NCBI RefSeq assembly: GCF_000214495.1
Contig: NZ_AFIJ01000004.1
Span: 1-64,000 of the forward strand
DNA length: 64,000 nt
Direction of reading: 5' to 3'
Source: Megasphaera lornae
GTDB taxonomy: Bacteria > Bacillota > Negativicutes > Veillonellales > Megasphaeraceae
Shown here: in pieces, positions 17,509 through 26,856 of the stretch
Position numbering within the stretch: the stretch's first letter is position 1
Layout: the number at the start of each line of letters is the position of its first letter
Notes under the pieces: generated by a model
Seen by the model: the letters and a program-made list of their open reading frames with translations, nothing else
Databases searched by the model: none
What the model was told of the DNA's origin: nothing
Translations under genes and position numbers: made by a program

Positions 17509-18420
17509 TTATAAATTAGAAATAACGCGGGATTTATTACGGACAAAATCCAACCATAATTGTGCCGCATGAGATAAATAATGGCCGCGTTTCCAAATGA
17601 CATATACGACATGCATGATTTCCGGATCCGTAAGAGGACGGACGACTACGGATTCCGTTGTACGCGGATTGGTTTCCCGTGTCGGGCAGAGACGGCTGGG
17701 TAATAAGGCTACGCCTAAATTTGCCACTACGGTTTGGATCATTAAATCACGTTGACTGGTTTCAAAAACAATTTTAGGCTGGAAGCCTATTTTTTTGCAT
17801 TGCTGAATGATTTCATCATGCAAATTAAAGTCGTCCCGATAGAGAACCAGCGATTCATTTGCCAATTGTTTTAAAGAAATGTGCTTTTCTTTGCTTAAGG
17901 GATTGTCGCGATGAATAATGACATTCATCGGATCTTGGGTAAGAAAAAACGATTCGAATTCTTTTTCTTTCGGTTGGGTGCAGACAATGCCCAAGTCGAT
18001 TAATCCTTCTTGGACACTGACTTCGACTTTTTTCGAACCGTGTTCGTAGAGATCCAACTCAATTTGAGGATATTCCTGCTTGAAAGCGCCTAAGAGATTG
18101 GCGAAAATCGGGGCTCCTGTAATAGGCGGTAAGCCGATCAAAACGGTACCTTGTTCCAATTTGAATTCGTTTTCAAAATCGGTTTTCAAATGTTCGAACA
18201 TGAAAACTACCCGTTTGGCATGAGAAAGGAAAATTGTTCCTGCATCTGTTAATTCCACCGCTTTCGCGTTTCGCATGAAAAGAACGACGCCCAGCTCTTC
18301 TTCCAGGGCTTTGATCGTGCGACTGATGGCGGATTGTGAAATATGAAGGGTACGGGCTGCTTTACTGAATGATTTTTTGTCGGCGACTTCGACAAAGTAT
18401 TTCAGATGATGGAAATCCAT
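17509..18420 (-). CDS. LysR family transcriptional regulator
   Basis: A 303-aa LysR-type regulator. Its N-terminal winged helix (MDFHHLKYFVEVADKKSFSK; AARTLHISQSAISRTIKALE) is complete. The C-terminal effector domain (about 90-295) has the two-lobe periplasmic-binding fold pattern (GLPPITGAP, LIDLGIVC, VANLGVALLPSRL). The start has AGGAGGTGT upstream. It is divergent from the pyruvate oxidoreductase gene over a 445-bp spacer that contains a dyad. Control of that gene is the usual expectation for LysR pairs, but is not shown here. Confidence 0.92.
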   Translation of the reverse strand: MDFHHLKYFVEVADKKSFSKAARTLHISQSAISRTIKALEEELGVVLFMRNAKAVELTDAGTIFLSHAKRVVFMFEHLKTDFENEFKLEQGTVLIGLPPITGAPIFANLLGAFKQEYPQIELDLYEHGSKKVEVSVQEGLIDLGIVCTQPKEKEFESFFLTQDPMNVIIHRDNPLSKEKHISLKQLANESLVLYRDDFNLHDEIIQQCKKIGFQPKIVFETSQRDLMIQTVVANLGVALLPSRLCPTRETNPRTTESVVVRPLTDPEIMHVVYVIWKRGHYLSHAAQLWLDFVRNKSRVISNL

Positions 18421-18865
18421 AGTAACACCTCCTGCATAAATAGATACCCGAACGGTATACGTTTACAAAATAGCACAGAGTAATGACTAAAATAGCAAGG
18501 ACTTTCTATTGAATTTACCCCTATTAAGGAATATAATTATTTTGTAAGAAAGTTACAAAGTAGTTCGACTATGTTTAGTTCGAACAAAAGGATACTTGCC
18601 ATGTGCTATGGTAATGCTATAGTATATAGTATTACACATTTGCCATAATAGCAATACCTTTTTTGAATATTATCTGTGTTTTTTATATGCAAATTTCCTT
18701 TTGCGTATAGTGAGATGGAGTAGAGACTGTAAATCGCGGACGGTTGTTCGGGATTCCTTCTTCATGACTGAATATAGTTGAGAAAATACTTTATGGCTTT
18801 ATTTTTAATATGGGTTCTACCTATATTTATTTTATTATATTTTAATTAAGGAGCGTGTTTTATCT
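18421..18865. promoter_or_regulatory. Divergent control region, lysR / pyruvate oxidoreductase
   Basis: A 445-bp AT-rich spacer. It contains the imperfect dyad TAATGCTATA (18612-18621) / TATAGTATTA (18625-18634), one mismatch, within outer ATGTG...CACAT repeats, and two TTGCCAT direct repeats (near 18597 and 18641). This fits a LysR-type binding region (inference). A weak promoter, TTGAGA-16-TATTTT (18778-18805), lies closer to the oxidoreductase start. I see no small ORF in it. Confidence 0.45.
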
Positions 18866-21800
18866 ATGAGCAAATTTAAAACCATGGATGGTAACGAAGC
18901 AGCTGCATGGGTCTCCTATGCGTTTACCGAAGTTGCCGCTATCTATCCTATCACGCCGTCTTCGCCTATGGCGGAACATGTGGATGATTGGGCCGCAGCA
19001 GGTATGAAAAACATTTTCGGTCATACGGCGAAAGTTGTTGAAATGCAGTCCGAAGCAGGTGCTGCAGGTACATTCCACGGCTCGTTGCAAGCCGGTGCGT
19101 TGACCTCCACCTATACGGCATCTCAGGGCTTCCTGCTCATGATTCCGACGATGTACAAAGTTGCCGGCGAACTTCTTCCCGGCGTCTTCCACGTTGCCGC
19201 TCGTGCGTTGGCAAACCACGCCTTGAACATTTTCGGCGACCATCAGGACGTTATGTCGGCTCGTGCCAGCGGCTGCTGTCTTTTGGCCGAATCCAATGTT
19301 CAGGAAGTTATGGATATCGGCGGTATCGCTCACTTAGCGGCATTGAAAGGCTCCTTGCCGTTTATTAACTTCTTCGACGGATTCCGTACTTCACACGAAA
19401 TCCAAAAAGTGGAAGTTATGGATTTTGATAATTTCCGTAAATTGGTTGATTGGGATGCGATTAAGAGATTCCGTGAACGCGGCTTGAATCCGGATAATCC
19501 GGAAATTCGCGGTACGGCGGAAAACCCGGATATTTATTTCCAACATACGGAAGCCAATAATAAATTTTATGATGCTATGCCGGACATTGTTGCCGATTAC
19601 ATGGATAAAATTTCCGAACTTACCGGCCGCGACTACAAACCGTTCAATTATGTAGGAGCACCGGATGCGGAATATGTCATCGTTTCTATGGGCTCGTTGT
19701 CGGACGTAGCGAAGAAAACGGTGGAATATTTGGTAAAGAAAGGCGAAAAAGTAGGTGCTGTTAACGTACACTTGTATCGTCCGTTCTCTAATAAACATTT
19801 GTTAAATGTATTACCGAAGACCGTTAAGAAAATCGCTGTCATCGATCGTACTAAAGAACCGGGTTCTTTGGGCGAACCGTTGTATTTGGATATTGTCGGC
19901 TTCGTTACGGAAGAAAAATTGGATATTCAGGTTATCGGCGGTCGTGCCGGCATGGGTTCCAAAGACGTTTTGCCGGAAGATATGTACAGCGTATTTGAAG
20001 AATTGAAGAAAGAACATCCGCTGAACGGCTTTACGTTGAGCATTGTCGACGATGTTACCAACCTCAGCCTGCCGCGCGCTCCGAAAATTAAGTTCGATAC
20101 GACAGGTCTTACTTCCTGTAAGTTCTGGGGCTTCGGTTCCGACGGTACTGTAGGCGCCAACAAATCGGCTATTAAAATTATCGGTGACCATACGGATATG
20201 TATGCACAGGCGTACTTTGCATATGACTCCAAAAAATCCGGCGGTGTTACGATGTCTCACTTGCGGTTCGGGACGAAACCGATTGATATGCCGTATTTGA
20301 TTGATGCGGCGGATTATATCGCCTGTCATCGTCAGTCCTATGCAAATCGCTTCGACCTCCTTCGCGGAATTAAAGAAGGCGGTACATTTATGCTGAATTG
20401 CACGTGGACGGATGAAGAATTGGATCATGAATTGCCGGCAAAATTAAAACGTGATATTGCCCGTAATCATGTCAAATTCTACACGTTAAACGGGGATGCC
20501 ATCGGACAGAAATTAGGCTTGGGTACACGGATCAACATGGTTATGCAGGCCGCATTCTTTGCGTTGGCAAAAGTTATTCCTTTGGAAGATGCCGTTAAAT
20601 ACTTAAAAGACTCGATCGTTAAGAGTTACGGCAAAAAAGGGCAGAAAGTCGTGGATATGAACTGGGCTGCCGTTGATGCGGGGATCGGTGAATTCCATGA
20701 AGTTCATTATCCGGAATCTTGGGCCGATGCAACGGATGAAGTAGTAGAAGGTCGTCCGACGACTGCATACTTCAAGAACATTGCAGCTCCTATGTTGGGA
20801 CAAATCGGCGACGATCTTCCGGTTTCGGCATTTGAAGGTCGTGAAGACGGCACGATGCCTTCCGGTACGTCTAAATATGAAAAAGCCGCACCGGCATTGC
20901 ATGTACCTTCTTGGGATGCGGAAAAATGTATCGGTTGTATGCAGTGTTCCTTTGTTTGCCCGCACGCTACCATTCGTCCTTCTTTAACTACAAAAGAAGA
21001 AACGGCTGCCGCTCCGGCCGGATATAAAGTAGCGCCGAAAGCTCGCGCCGGTAAGCAATATGATGTAGCTATTGTCGTTGACCAGGACGACTGTCTGGAA
21101 TGCGGCTCCTGTGTGGATGTCTGCCCGGTAGATGCGTTGACGATGGTTCCGAATGTGGATACGGAACGGGCTAAAATGGAGCTTTGGTACTATGCAACGG
21201 AAAAAGTAACGCCGAAAGAAAATCCGCAAAAGAAAACTACGGTTATCGGTTCGCAGTTTGAAACGCCGTTACTTGAATTCTCCGGCGCTTGTGCCGGTTG
21301 CGGTGAAACGCCGTATGCCAAGTTGTTGACACAGCTCTTCGGGGATCGCATGATGATTGCGAATGCTACCGGCTGTTCTTCCATTTGGGGCGCATCGGCA
21401 CCTGTTTCTCCGTATACGATGAATGAAAAAGGCCATGGTCCGGCTTGGGCAAACAGCTTGTTCGAAGATGCTGCGGAATACGGTTTCGGTATGTTTATGG
21501 GGGTTCATAAAGTTCGTCATGATTTAGTGGCTCGTGTGGACGAAGCAAAAGCGGTAGCTTCTGCCGAATTGCAGGCTGCTTTAAGTGATTGGGCCGCCAA
21601 TGTGGACGAAGGCGAAGGTTCCCGTGAACGTGCGGATAAATTGACCGCTTTATTGGAAGCGGAAGCGGAAGGTAAGCCTGTATTGGAAGAATTCTTGGGT
21701 AAGAAGAAATTCTTTGTTAAACGTTCGCAATGGATTATCGGCGGTGACGGTTGGTCCTACGATATCGGTTACGGCGGTGTTGACCACGTATTGGCTTCCG

Positions 21801-22387
21801 ACTATGATGTGAATGTTTTGGTTCTTGATACGGAAGTTTATTCCAATACCGGCGGACAGTCTTCCAAGGCTACTCCGACAGCGGCTATTGCGCAGTTCGC
21901 CGCTTCCGGTAAACGGACGAAGAAAAAAGATTTGGGCATGATGGCTATTTCTTATGGGTATGTGTATGTAGCACAGGTTGCTATGGGTGCAGATAAGAAT
22001 CAGTTGATGAAAGCCTTTACAGAAGCGGAAGCTTATCATGGTCCTTCCTTGCTCATTTGCTATGCACCTTGCATTAACCACGGTATCCGTAAAGGTATGG
22101 GCAAGAGCCAGTTGGAAGAAAAATTGGCTGTTGAATGCGGTTATTGGGATCTTTTCCGGTATAATCCGGATCTCAAAGCACAAGGAAAGAATCCGTTCCA
22201 TTTGGATTCCAAGACCCCGGATTACAGCAAATTCCAGGAATTCCTCCAAGGCGAAGTCAGATATGCGTCCTTGCAGAAAGCATTCCCTGAAGAAGCTGCC
22301 GGCTTGTATGCTAAAACAGAAGCGGATGCTAAAGCTCGTCGTGAAACGTACGTACGTTTCCAACAGGGGTTTGACGCACAAGCTTAA
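18866..22387 (+). CDS. Pyruvate:ferredoxin (flavodoxin) oxidoreductase, single chain
   Basis: A 1173-aa enzyme that oxidises pyruvate to acetyl-CoA and CO2 and reduces ferredoxin. In order: pyruvate-binding domain I (YPITPSSPM near residue 30), domain II to about 410, linker, two [4Fe-4S] motifs (CIGCMQCSFVCP near 688; CLECGSCVDVCP near 741), the CAGCGETP cluster ligands near 809, and the thiamine diphosphate site (GDGWSYD near 960, TEVYSNTGGQSSK). The length is normal. TAAGGAG precedes the ATG. Many C-ending codons compared with neighbours suggest very high expression. A terminator follows directly, so it is monocistronic. Confidence 0.97.
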   Translation: MSKFKTMDGNEAAAWVSYAFTEVAAIYPITPSSPMAEHVDDWAAAGMKNIFGHTAKVVEMQSEAGAAGTFHGSLQAGALTSTYTASQGFLLMIPTMYKVAGELLPGVFHVAARALANHALNIFGDHQDVMSARASGCCLLAESNVQEVMDIGGIAHLAALKGSLPFINFFDGFRTSHEIQKVEVMDFDNFRKLVDWDAIKRFRERGLNPDNPEIRGTAENPDIYFQHTEANNKFYDAMPDIVADYMDKISELTGRDYKPFNYVGAPDAEYVIVSMGSLSDVAKKTVEYLVKKGEKVGAVNVHLYRPFSNKHLLNVLPKTVKKIAVIDRTKEPGSLGEPLYLDIVGFVTEEKLDIQVIGGRAGMGSKDVLPEDMYSVFEELKKEHPLNGFTLSIVDDVTNLSLPRAPKIKFDTTGLTSCKFWGFGSDGTVGANKSAIKIIGDHTDMYAQAYFAYDSKKSGGVTMSHLRFGTKPIDMPYLIDAADYIACHRQSYANRFDLLRGIKEGGTFMLNCTWTDEELDHELPAKLKRDIARNHVKFYTLNGDAIGQKLGLGTRINMVMQAAFFALAKVIPLEDAVKYLKDSIVKSYGKKGQKVVDMNWAAVDAGIGEFHEVHYPESWADATDEVVEGRPTTAYFKNIAAPMLGQIGDDLPVSAFEGREDGTMPSGTSKYEKAAPALHVPSWDAEKCIGCMQCSFVCPHATIRPSLTTKEETAAAPAGYKVAPKARAGKQYDVAIVVDQDDCLECGSCVDVCPVDALTMVPNVDTERAKMELWYYATEKVTPKENPQKKTTVIGSQFETPLLEFSGACAGCGETPYAKLLTQLFGDRMMIANATGCSSIWGASAPVSPYTMNEKGHGPAWANSLFEDAAEYGFGMFMGVHKVRHDLVARVDEAKAVASAELQAALSDWAANVDEGEGSRERADKLTALLEAEAEGKPVLEEFLGKKKFFVKRSQWIIGGDGWSYDIGYGGVDHVLASDYDVNVLVLDTEVYSNTGGQSSKATPTAAIAQFAASGKRTKKKDLGMMAISYGYVYVAQVAMGADKNQLMKAFTEAEAYHGPSLLICYAPCINHGIRKGMGKSQLEEKLAVECGYWDLFRYNPDLKAQGKNPFHLDSKTPDYSKFQEFLQGEVRYASLQKAFPEEAAGLYAKTEADAKARRETYVRFQQGFDAQA

Positions 22388-22410
22388 GCATAGTAATACT
22401 ATGACAGATA

Positions 22411-22440
22411 AAAACGCACTGCATATGCAGTGCGTTTTTT
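22411..22440 (+). terminator. Terminator after pyruvate oxidoreductase
   Basis: A 28-bp perfect palindrome (22411-22438), AAAACGCACTGCAT and its complement, ends in a six-T run. Confidence 0.9.
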
Positions 22441-22524
22441 ACGTTATAGTAAGTAGGCAGGTCGCATCTTCTTGTACCGTTCAAGCGGTCGTAGGGAGAT
22501 ATGCGACGAATTGCGTAATTAGTA

Positions 22525-22533
22525 TGGTACAAT
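22525..22533 (+). promoter_or_regulatory. Extended -10 promoter for the lipoprotein gene
   Basis: TGGTACAAT is an extended -10 element 24 bp before the lipoprotein start. Just upstream, GTCGCAT (22461-22467) and ATGCGAC (22501-22507) form an inverted repeat around an ACCG/CGGT hairpin of unknown role. Confidence 0.45.
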
Positions 22534-22556
22534 AAAATACAAGAGGAGGGTGAAAG

Positions 22557-23027
22557 ATGAAAGGATATAAAGGTATTGTTTTGACGTTGGCCGGTATCGT
22601 CATTATGTTGATAGTAAGTGCTTGTGCCACTGCGGACCCTTATGCGGGAAAGTGGGTCGGTTATTATGAACCTAAGGCGAATGTGATTTATTTGGCAACG
22701 ATTGAGAAAAAAGGAAGGGCATATACTGTTTCTATGCAGGATCAACATTGGCAAGGAATTGGTAAAAATAGAAGTTGGCAAACCGATACCCAACCGAGTG
22801 CTACAGGACAGGTGAAAAACGGCAAATTATATATTGACCATACGTTGGACTTACTTTATTTTATTGTGCCGCAGGAAGCGGATACCTTACTTTATATCAA
22901 TCGTCCCGGCAATGCCGTAATTCGGTTCCATCGAGAAAGAGAAGGAGAAATAAGGGCGTTTAAAGAAAAATGGCGAACGGCGGAAGAAAAGAACGGCACG
23001 GCGGTTGCCGGGAAACAAAAGCAATAA
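22557..23027 (+). CDS. Putative lipoprotein, unknown function
   Basis: A 156-aa protein with a lipoprotein signal: KGYKG basic start, hydrophobic core, and a lipobox VSAC with Cys near residue 23. The mature part begins ADPYAGKWVGYYEP and has a lipocalin-like or beta-rich pattern (GKWVG, then alternating strands), ending in a charged Lys/Glu tail. Strong GAGGAGGGTG ribosome site. It is monocistronic between terminators. I do not recognise a specific family. Confidence 0.75.
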   Translation: MKGYKGIVLTLAGIVIMLIVSACATADPYAGKWVGYYEPKANVIYLATIEKKGRAYTVSMQDQHWQGIGKNRSWQTDTQPSATGQVKNGKLYIDHTLDLLYFIVPQEADTLLYINRPGNAVIRFHREREGEIRAFKEKWRTAEEKNGTAVAGKQKQ

Positions 23028-23065
23028 AAAAAAGAGCCTTGTATAAGGGAAATACAAGGCTCTTT
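23021..23065. terminator. Bidirectional terminator, lipoprotein / rubrerythrin
   Basis: A 14-bp perfect stem AAAGAGCCTTGTAT (23031-23044) / ATACAAGGCTCTTT (23052-23065). On the - strand it continues into a strong T tract (complement of 23021-23030), serving the rubrerythrin gene; the + strand T tract is short. Confidence 0.8.
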
Positions 23066-23105
23066 CGTAGAGATCTTATGCATGAGAGTGGCGTGAACGT
23101 TACTT

Positions 23106-23651
23106 TTACGCGAAGTAACGGGACAATAAACCGTCAAATACACGACCGTGACGAGCTTCGTCCTTTGCCATTTCATGGACTGTATCGTGAATAGCATCTA
23201 AATTGAGTTGTTTAGCCAAGGTTGCCAATTCTTTTTTGCCTTCGCAGGCGCCTTGTTCGGCGGCGGCACGCATTTCCAAATTTTTCTTCGTGTCATCGGT
23301 TACTACTTCACCGAGCAATTCTGCAAATTTAGCGGCATGTTCCGCTTCTTCAAAGGCAATGCGTTTGTATGCTTCCGCTACTTCCGGGAACCCTTGACGA
23401 TCTGCCACACGGCTCATTGCCAAATACATGCCGACTTCAGAACATTCACCGGTAAAATTCAGGCGAAGTCCTTCGATGATTTTTTCATCTACGCCGTTGG
23501 CAATACCTACACGATGTTCATCGGCATATTCTTTTTTACCGGCGGACAATTCGGTAAATTTATTTTGGGGTGCGCCGCATTGCGGACACTTTTCGGGAGC
23601 ACTGTTACCTTCAAATACAAAACCGCAAATACCGCATACAAATTTTTTCAT
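23106..23651 (-). CDS. rbr: Rubrerythrin, rubredoxin-first (reverse) type
   Basis: A 181-aa non-heme iron peroxidase that detoxifies hydrogen peroxide in anaerobes. The rubredoxin-like FeS4 domain is N-terminal (CGICG near residue 6, CPQCGAP near 22). The four-helix diiron domain follows ([31 protein letters not shown], carrying the expected Glu/His ligands). Classical rubrerythrin has the opposite order, so this is the reverse-rubrerythrin arrangement known in clostridia. AGGAGGT precedes the ATG. A perfect dyad lies 35 bp upstream. Confidence 0.93.
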   Translation of the reverse strand: MKKFVCGICGFVFEGNSAPEKCPQCGAPQNKFTELSAGKKEYADEHRVGIANGVDEKIIEGLRLNFTGECSEVGMYLAMSRVADRQGFPEVAEAYKRIAFEEAEHAAKFAELLGEVVTDDTKKNLEMRAAAEQGACEGKKELATLAKQLNLDAIHDTVHEMAKDEARHGRVFDGLLSRYFA

Positions 23652-23685
23652 AGTAGTTACCTCCTATACTCTACACCATGATATG

Positions 23686-23703
23686 TAATGGTCATAACCA
23701 TTA
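23686..23703 (-). promoter_or_regulatory. Putative operator upstream of rubrerythrin
   Basis: TAATGGT-CATA-ACCATTA is a perfect 7-4-7 inverted repeat 35 bp upstream of the rbr start codon, where a promoter must lie. A peroxide or redox repressor site is a reasonable guess, but it does not match the PerR box consensus closely. Confidence 0.45.
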
Positions 23704-23730
23704 ATTTATACTAACAAATATTCTTTACTT

Positions 23731-23749
23731 GTTATATTGATATTATAAC
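23731..23749. promoter_or_regulatory. Second dyad in the rbr upstream region
   Basis: GTTATA (23731-23736) and TATAAC (23744-23749) flank 7 bases. It is AT-rich, so chance occurrence is possible. The whole spacer 23652-23937 contains no ORF with a ribosome site. Confidence 0.3.
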
Positions 23750-23937
23750 AGACTATTTTGATAAAAACAAGAGTAAATATAAATAAATTTTAAATAAAAA
23801 TAATAATCACTTACAATACAATACTATGACCGGCACCTTCTTTATTGCTTTTTAAATAGGTGTTTTATATAATAAAGAAAACTATTAATTTTATGTGGAA
23901 AACATAGGGAACGGGTAGTATAGGAGGAATTGGATAT

Positions 23938-25407
23938 GTGGCAAAAAAAATAGCCGCCATGATGACCGTCTTGTCTATATGCGGTGTCATGGCTGTACAG
24001 GGAGCGGATTACACGATCTTGGAAAAAACGGAACGAGTAGAAACTACCGTATACGGAACGCCGCAAACGGGAGCGCTGCAAGCGCGGGCAGCCGCTTTGG
24101 ACAGTGTGCTCAACGGTACAGGTCGGGGGCATGCCGGCTTACAGGAAGAAATCGATGCAATGTATAAAGATGTATATGGAAACGCCGGAGACTATCTTTC
24201 TTTATTATCCACTGTTAACCTTTTACAAGGGAAATATGCTCGGGTTATTACGGATGAACCGCTGACGGTACGGGTGGAAAATTTGGAAGAAGGGATTTTG
24301 GGACATGCCGGTTCGGGTCCGCTGACTACACGAGTTGCCGTACTGCGGCGGTTGTTGCTGGGAAATAAACGGTATGTGGCACAAGGCATTCCTTTACCGG
24401 CGGGAACCGTGATTCCTGTTAAACTGTTGGATGCGCTGGATTCGCGCACGGCACAAACCGGCGATATAGTGCGTTTTGCCGTGTTGCAACCTATAAAAAT
24501 CGGCGATATGGAAGTGATTCCGGAAGGAATGACCCTGGACGGCACGGTAACTAAAGTGAGAAAAGCGAAACGGTTCGGCGTAGACGGAAAGATTACCTTA
24601 CAGTTTCATCAGCTCCGGGCAATCGACGGGACATTGATTAATGTTAAAGAAGCGGATCGCAATACGGAAGAATATAAACATGCCGTCGGTGCGGCCGGCG
24701 CTTCCGCCGCCGGAGCCTTGGTGTTGGGGCCTATCGGTTTGGTAGGCGGGTTATTTGTGCACGGCAATGAAGCGGTGATTCCGACGGGAACGGTTATGTA
24801 TGTACAAACTGTCCGGACAGTGGAAACGATGGGCATAAAGCGTGACGGGATTATCGATCGCATGCAAAGCGCGGATTTAGTGGCGGGAAGTATTAATACA
24901 GACGCTATTTTGCCGGTGCCGTTGCCGGTTGCGCCGCTGCAAGTTCCGGTGACGCCGAAGAAGGCCGCCGTACAGACCGACACTATGTCTACGGCTCCGG
25001 TAACAACTCCTGTACAACCGTCGGTTCCGGATATTTCGACGAACGGAACGGAACCTGTAGCGAACGTCGCTGTGCTTGCACCGGCTCCGGTTCCGGCTGT
25101 CGCCACGGCGGCTGTACGTGGCGCGGGTCTGCCTGCAGTACCGCAGGAGGGACAGAAGCCGTCTTTTTCTTCCGGGCGTGTTCCTGTGCCGGCGGCAGCG
25201 ACAGCCGGATCGGGGCGGGAAGCGGTGACGGTAAATACGGCGGTACAAGATCCGTATACGAAGCCGTTGACACCGAAAAAAAAGGATATACAAGAAAAGC
25301 AACCGGTAAGCACATCAAAAAAACAAGTTGTCAGCGGTAATGACGATGAAATTGTCGTAACTATTCAACCTACACGTAAGGACAGTAACCATGTACAAAA
25401 GAAATAA
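23938..25407 (+). CDS. Exported protein with proline/alanine-rich C-terminal half, envelope-associated
   Basis: A 489-aa protein with a signal peptide (KKIAAMMTVLSICGVMAVQGA). Residues about 140-225 form a beta-rich module (GTVIPVKLLDALDSRTAQTGD, then KRFGVDGKITLQFHQL) resembling domains of conjugation-type TrbI proteins by eye only. A glycine/alanine-rich hydrophobic hairpin (AAGASAAGALVLGPIGLVGG) follows. Residues 315-489 are Pro/Ala/Val-rich low complexity ending in a Lys-rich tail. GTG 23938 is the start (TAGGAGGAA upstream); the overlapping ATG 23936 leads to an early stop. It overlaps the OstA-like gene by 17 bp. Confidence 0.75.
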   Translation: MAKKIAAMMTVLSICGVMAVQGADYTILEKTERVETTVYGTPQTGALQARAAALDSVLNGTGRGHAGLQEEIDAMYKDVYGNAGDYLSLLSTVNLLQGKYARVITDEPLTVRVENLEEGILGHAGSGPLTTRVAVLRRLLLGNKRYVAQGIPLPAGTVIPVKLLDALDSRTAQTGDIVRFAVLQPIKIGDMEVIPEGMTLDGTVTKVRKAKRFGVDGKITLQFHQLRAIDGTLINVKEADRNTEEYKHAVGAAGASAAGALVLGPIGLVGGLFVHGNEAVIPTGTVMYVQTVRTVETMGIKRDGIIDRMQSADLVAGSINTDAILPVPLPVAPLQVPVTPKKAAVQTDTMSTAPVTTPVQPSVPDISTNGTEPVANVAVLAPAPVPAVATAAVRGAGLPAVPQEGQKPSFSSGRVPVPAAATAGSGREAVTVNTAVQDPYTKPLTPKKKDIQEKQPVSTSKKQVVSGNDDEIVVTIQPTRKDSNHVQKK

Positions 25408-26800
25408 AATAGGTATCGTTATAGGTTTGGCAAGTATATACAGTATGTCGTGGAGTGCCGGTATGGCGGCAACCGAGCAACAGGAGCCTTTGCAACTGCA
25501 GGCGGATACGATTGCGATTCGTGATGGGGACGGCTATATGATGAGCCGGGGAAATATAGAAATTTCGCAAGGCGCGAATCGGATAGAAGCGGATTATTTA
25601 CGCGGCAATCGGTATACCGGAAAGTATGATTTTCCCGGTAAGATGATGTATACGTATGGCACCAGTCTGATGAAAAGTACGGATGTAACCTATGATCGTC
25701 GGCGACAAGAAGGAGCGGCAACACAGGCGGAAGGCTATGACCCTTCGGGCCTTATATATTTTCGCGGTACCGGTGTGTCGGTACACGGCGATACGATATT
25801 GTTGAAAAAAGGTTTGCTTACGACGCCTCATGCGGTTGCCGACGTGCCGGATTACTATGTGACCGGCGACAATATTATCGTGAAAAAAGGGCAAAAAATT
25901 ACGATGGATAATGCGCGGTTTTGGGTGAAACATAGTTGCGTATTTTCTTATGGACATTATGAAAAAAAAATAGGCGGCAATCAGCAGAGCGTACCGTGGG
26001 CGGTTACGTTGTTTCCCAAACCGTCACATACGGAAAAAGGCGGCTGGGGATTTGGCGGCTATGCCAATTTTGCCTTGAATGAAGCGGGGACTTGGCGTTT
26101 GGAAAGTCAATATCGCTGGTCCGTACGAAGTCACTTTGCGCCTTCGGTTAAATTGAGTCACTATTCGCCGTGGGGAAGGTTACGATTTGCATATAGTAAA
26201 GAAACAAGCGATAATAATGAAGATCCGATATGGATTACCAAGTTTCCTGAATGGGAATATCAATCTCCGAAGGTTTATTTGGGAAATACGGGTGTTTTTT
26301 TCAGCGCTAATGCTTCGTGGGGGAACTGGCGTGAATCCGCCGCAAGAACGGGGCGGCATAGCGGCGTGCACGGCATTATTTCGCATGTACCGTGGCAGCC
26401 GTGGCCGAAAGCGCAAATTCAGGCTTATGCAGGATATCGACAGGATTGGTATGCGTTGGAACAGGCACAACGACGGGATACTTATATGGGGGTAGTCGTT
26501 ACGCAACGTATTCATCCGCAAGCTTGGGTAACCGGGTGGTATAAACGACATCGGATTACGGGATATACGCCGTATCGTTTCGATCGGATTGCCCATCCTC
26601 GACAATCGGGCATTTCTTTTGCATATGCCCCGCATAAGAAGGACGTGCTGATGTATACGTTGGCCCGAAACTCAGATACCGGTGCTTTGGATGCACGGAT
26701 ATATACTTGGATTCATGATTTACATGCCGCGATTATGCGAGTAACGTATAAGCAACTGGAAGGGCATTGGGAAGTTTTATTTAAAACAAAAGATTTTTAA
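25391..26800 (+). CDS. OstA/LptD-like outer-membrane protein
   Basis: A 469-aa exported protein with a signal peptide ending near GMAATE. Residues about 35-180 show the OstA/LptA beta-jellyroll pattern (LQLQADTIAIRDGDGYMMSR, GNIEISQGANRIEADYL). Residues 200-469 are rich in alternating aromatic strands typical of an outer-membrane barrel, ending KTKDF with the C-terminal Phe common in barrels. It is much shorter than canonical LptD (about 750-800 aa). Its start lies inside the preceding gene, so the two are probably translationally coupled. Lipid A or lipid transport is inferred. Confidence 0.75.
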   Translation: MYKRNKIGIVIGLASIYSMSWSAGMAATEQQEPLQLQADTIAIRDGDGYMMSRGNIEISQGANRIEADYLRGNRYTGKYDFPGKMMYTYGTSLMKSTDVTYDRRRQEGAATQAEGYDPSGLIYFRGTGVSVHGDTILLKKGLLTTPHAVADVPDYYVTGDNIIVKKGQKITMDNARFWVKHSCVFSYGHYEKKIGGNQQSVPWAVTLFPKPSHTEKGGWGFGGYANFALNEAGTWRLESQYRWSVRSHFAPSVKLSHYSPWGRLRFAYSKETSDNNEDPIWITKFPEWEYQSPKVYLGNTGVFFSANASWGNWRESAARTGRHSGVHGIISHVPWQPWPKAQIQAYAGYRQDWYALEQAQRRDTYMGVVVTQRIHPQAWVTGWYKRHRITGYTPYRFDRIAHPRQSGISFAYAPHKKDVLMYTLARNSDTGALDARIYTWIHDLHAAIMRVTYKQLEGHWEVLFKTKDF

Positions 26801-26856
26801 AGTATATATAAAGAAGCGGACAAAACAGGAAAAAATAATTTTTTGTATTGTCCGGG

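Noticed and set aside
24609..25313. Long - strand frames opposite the Pro/Ala-rich gene
   Set aside because: They mirror the low-complexity GC-rich coding strand; no ribosome site, and the + strand gene has a signal peptide and a good start.
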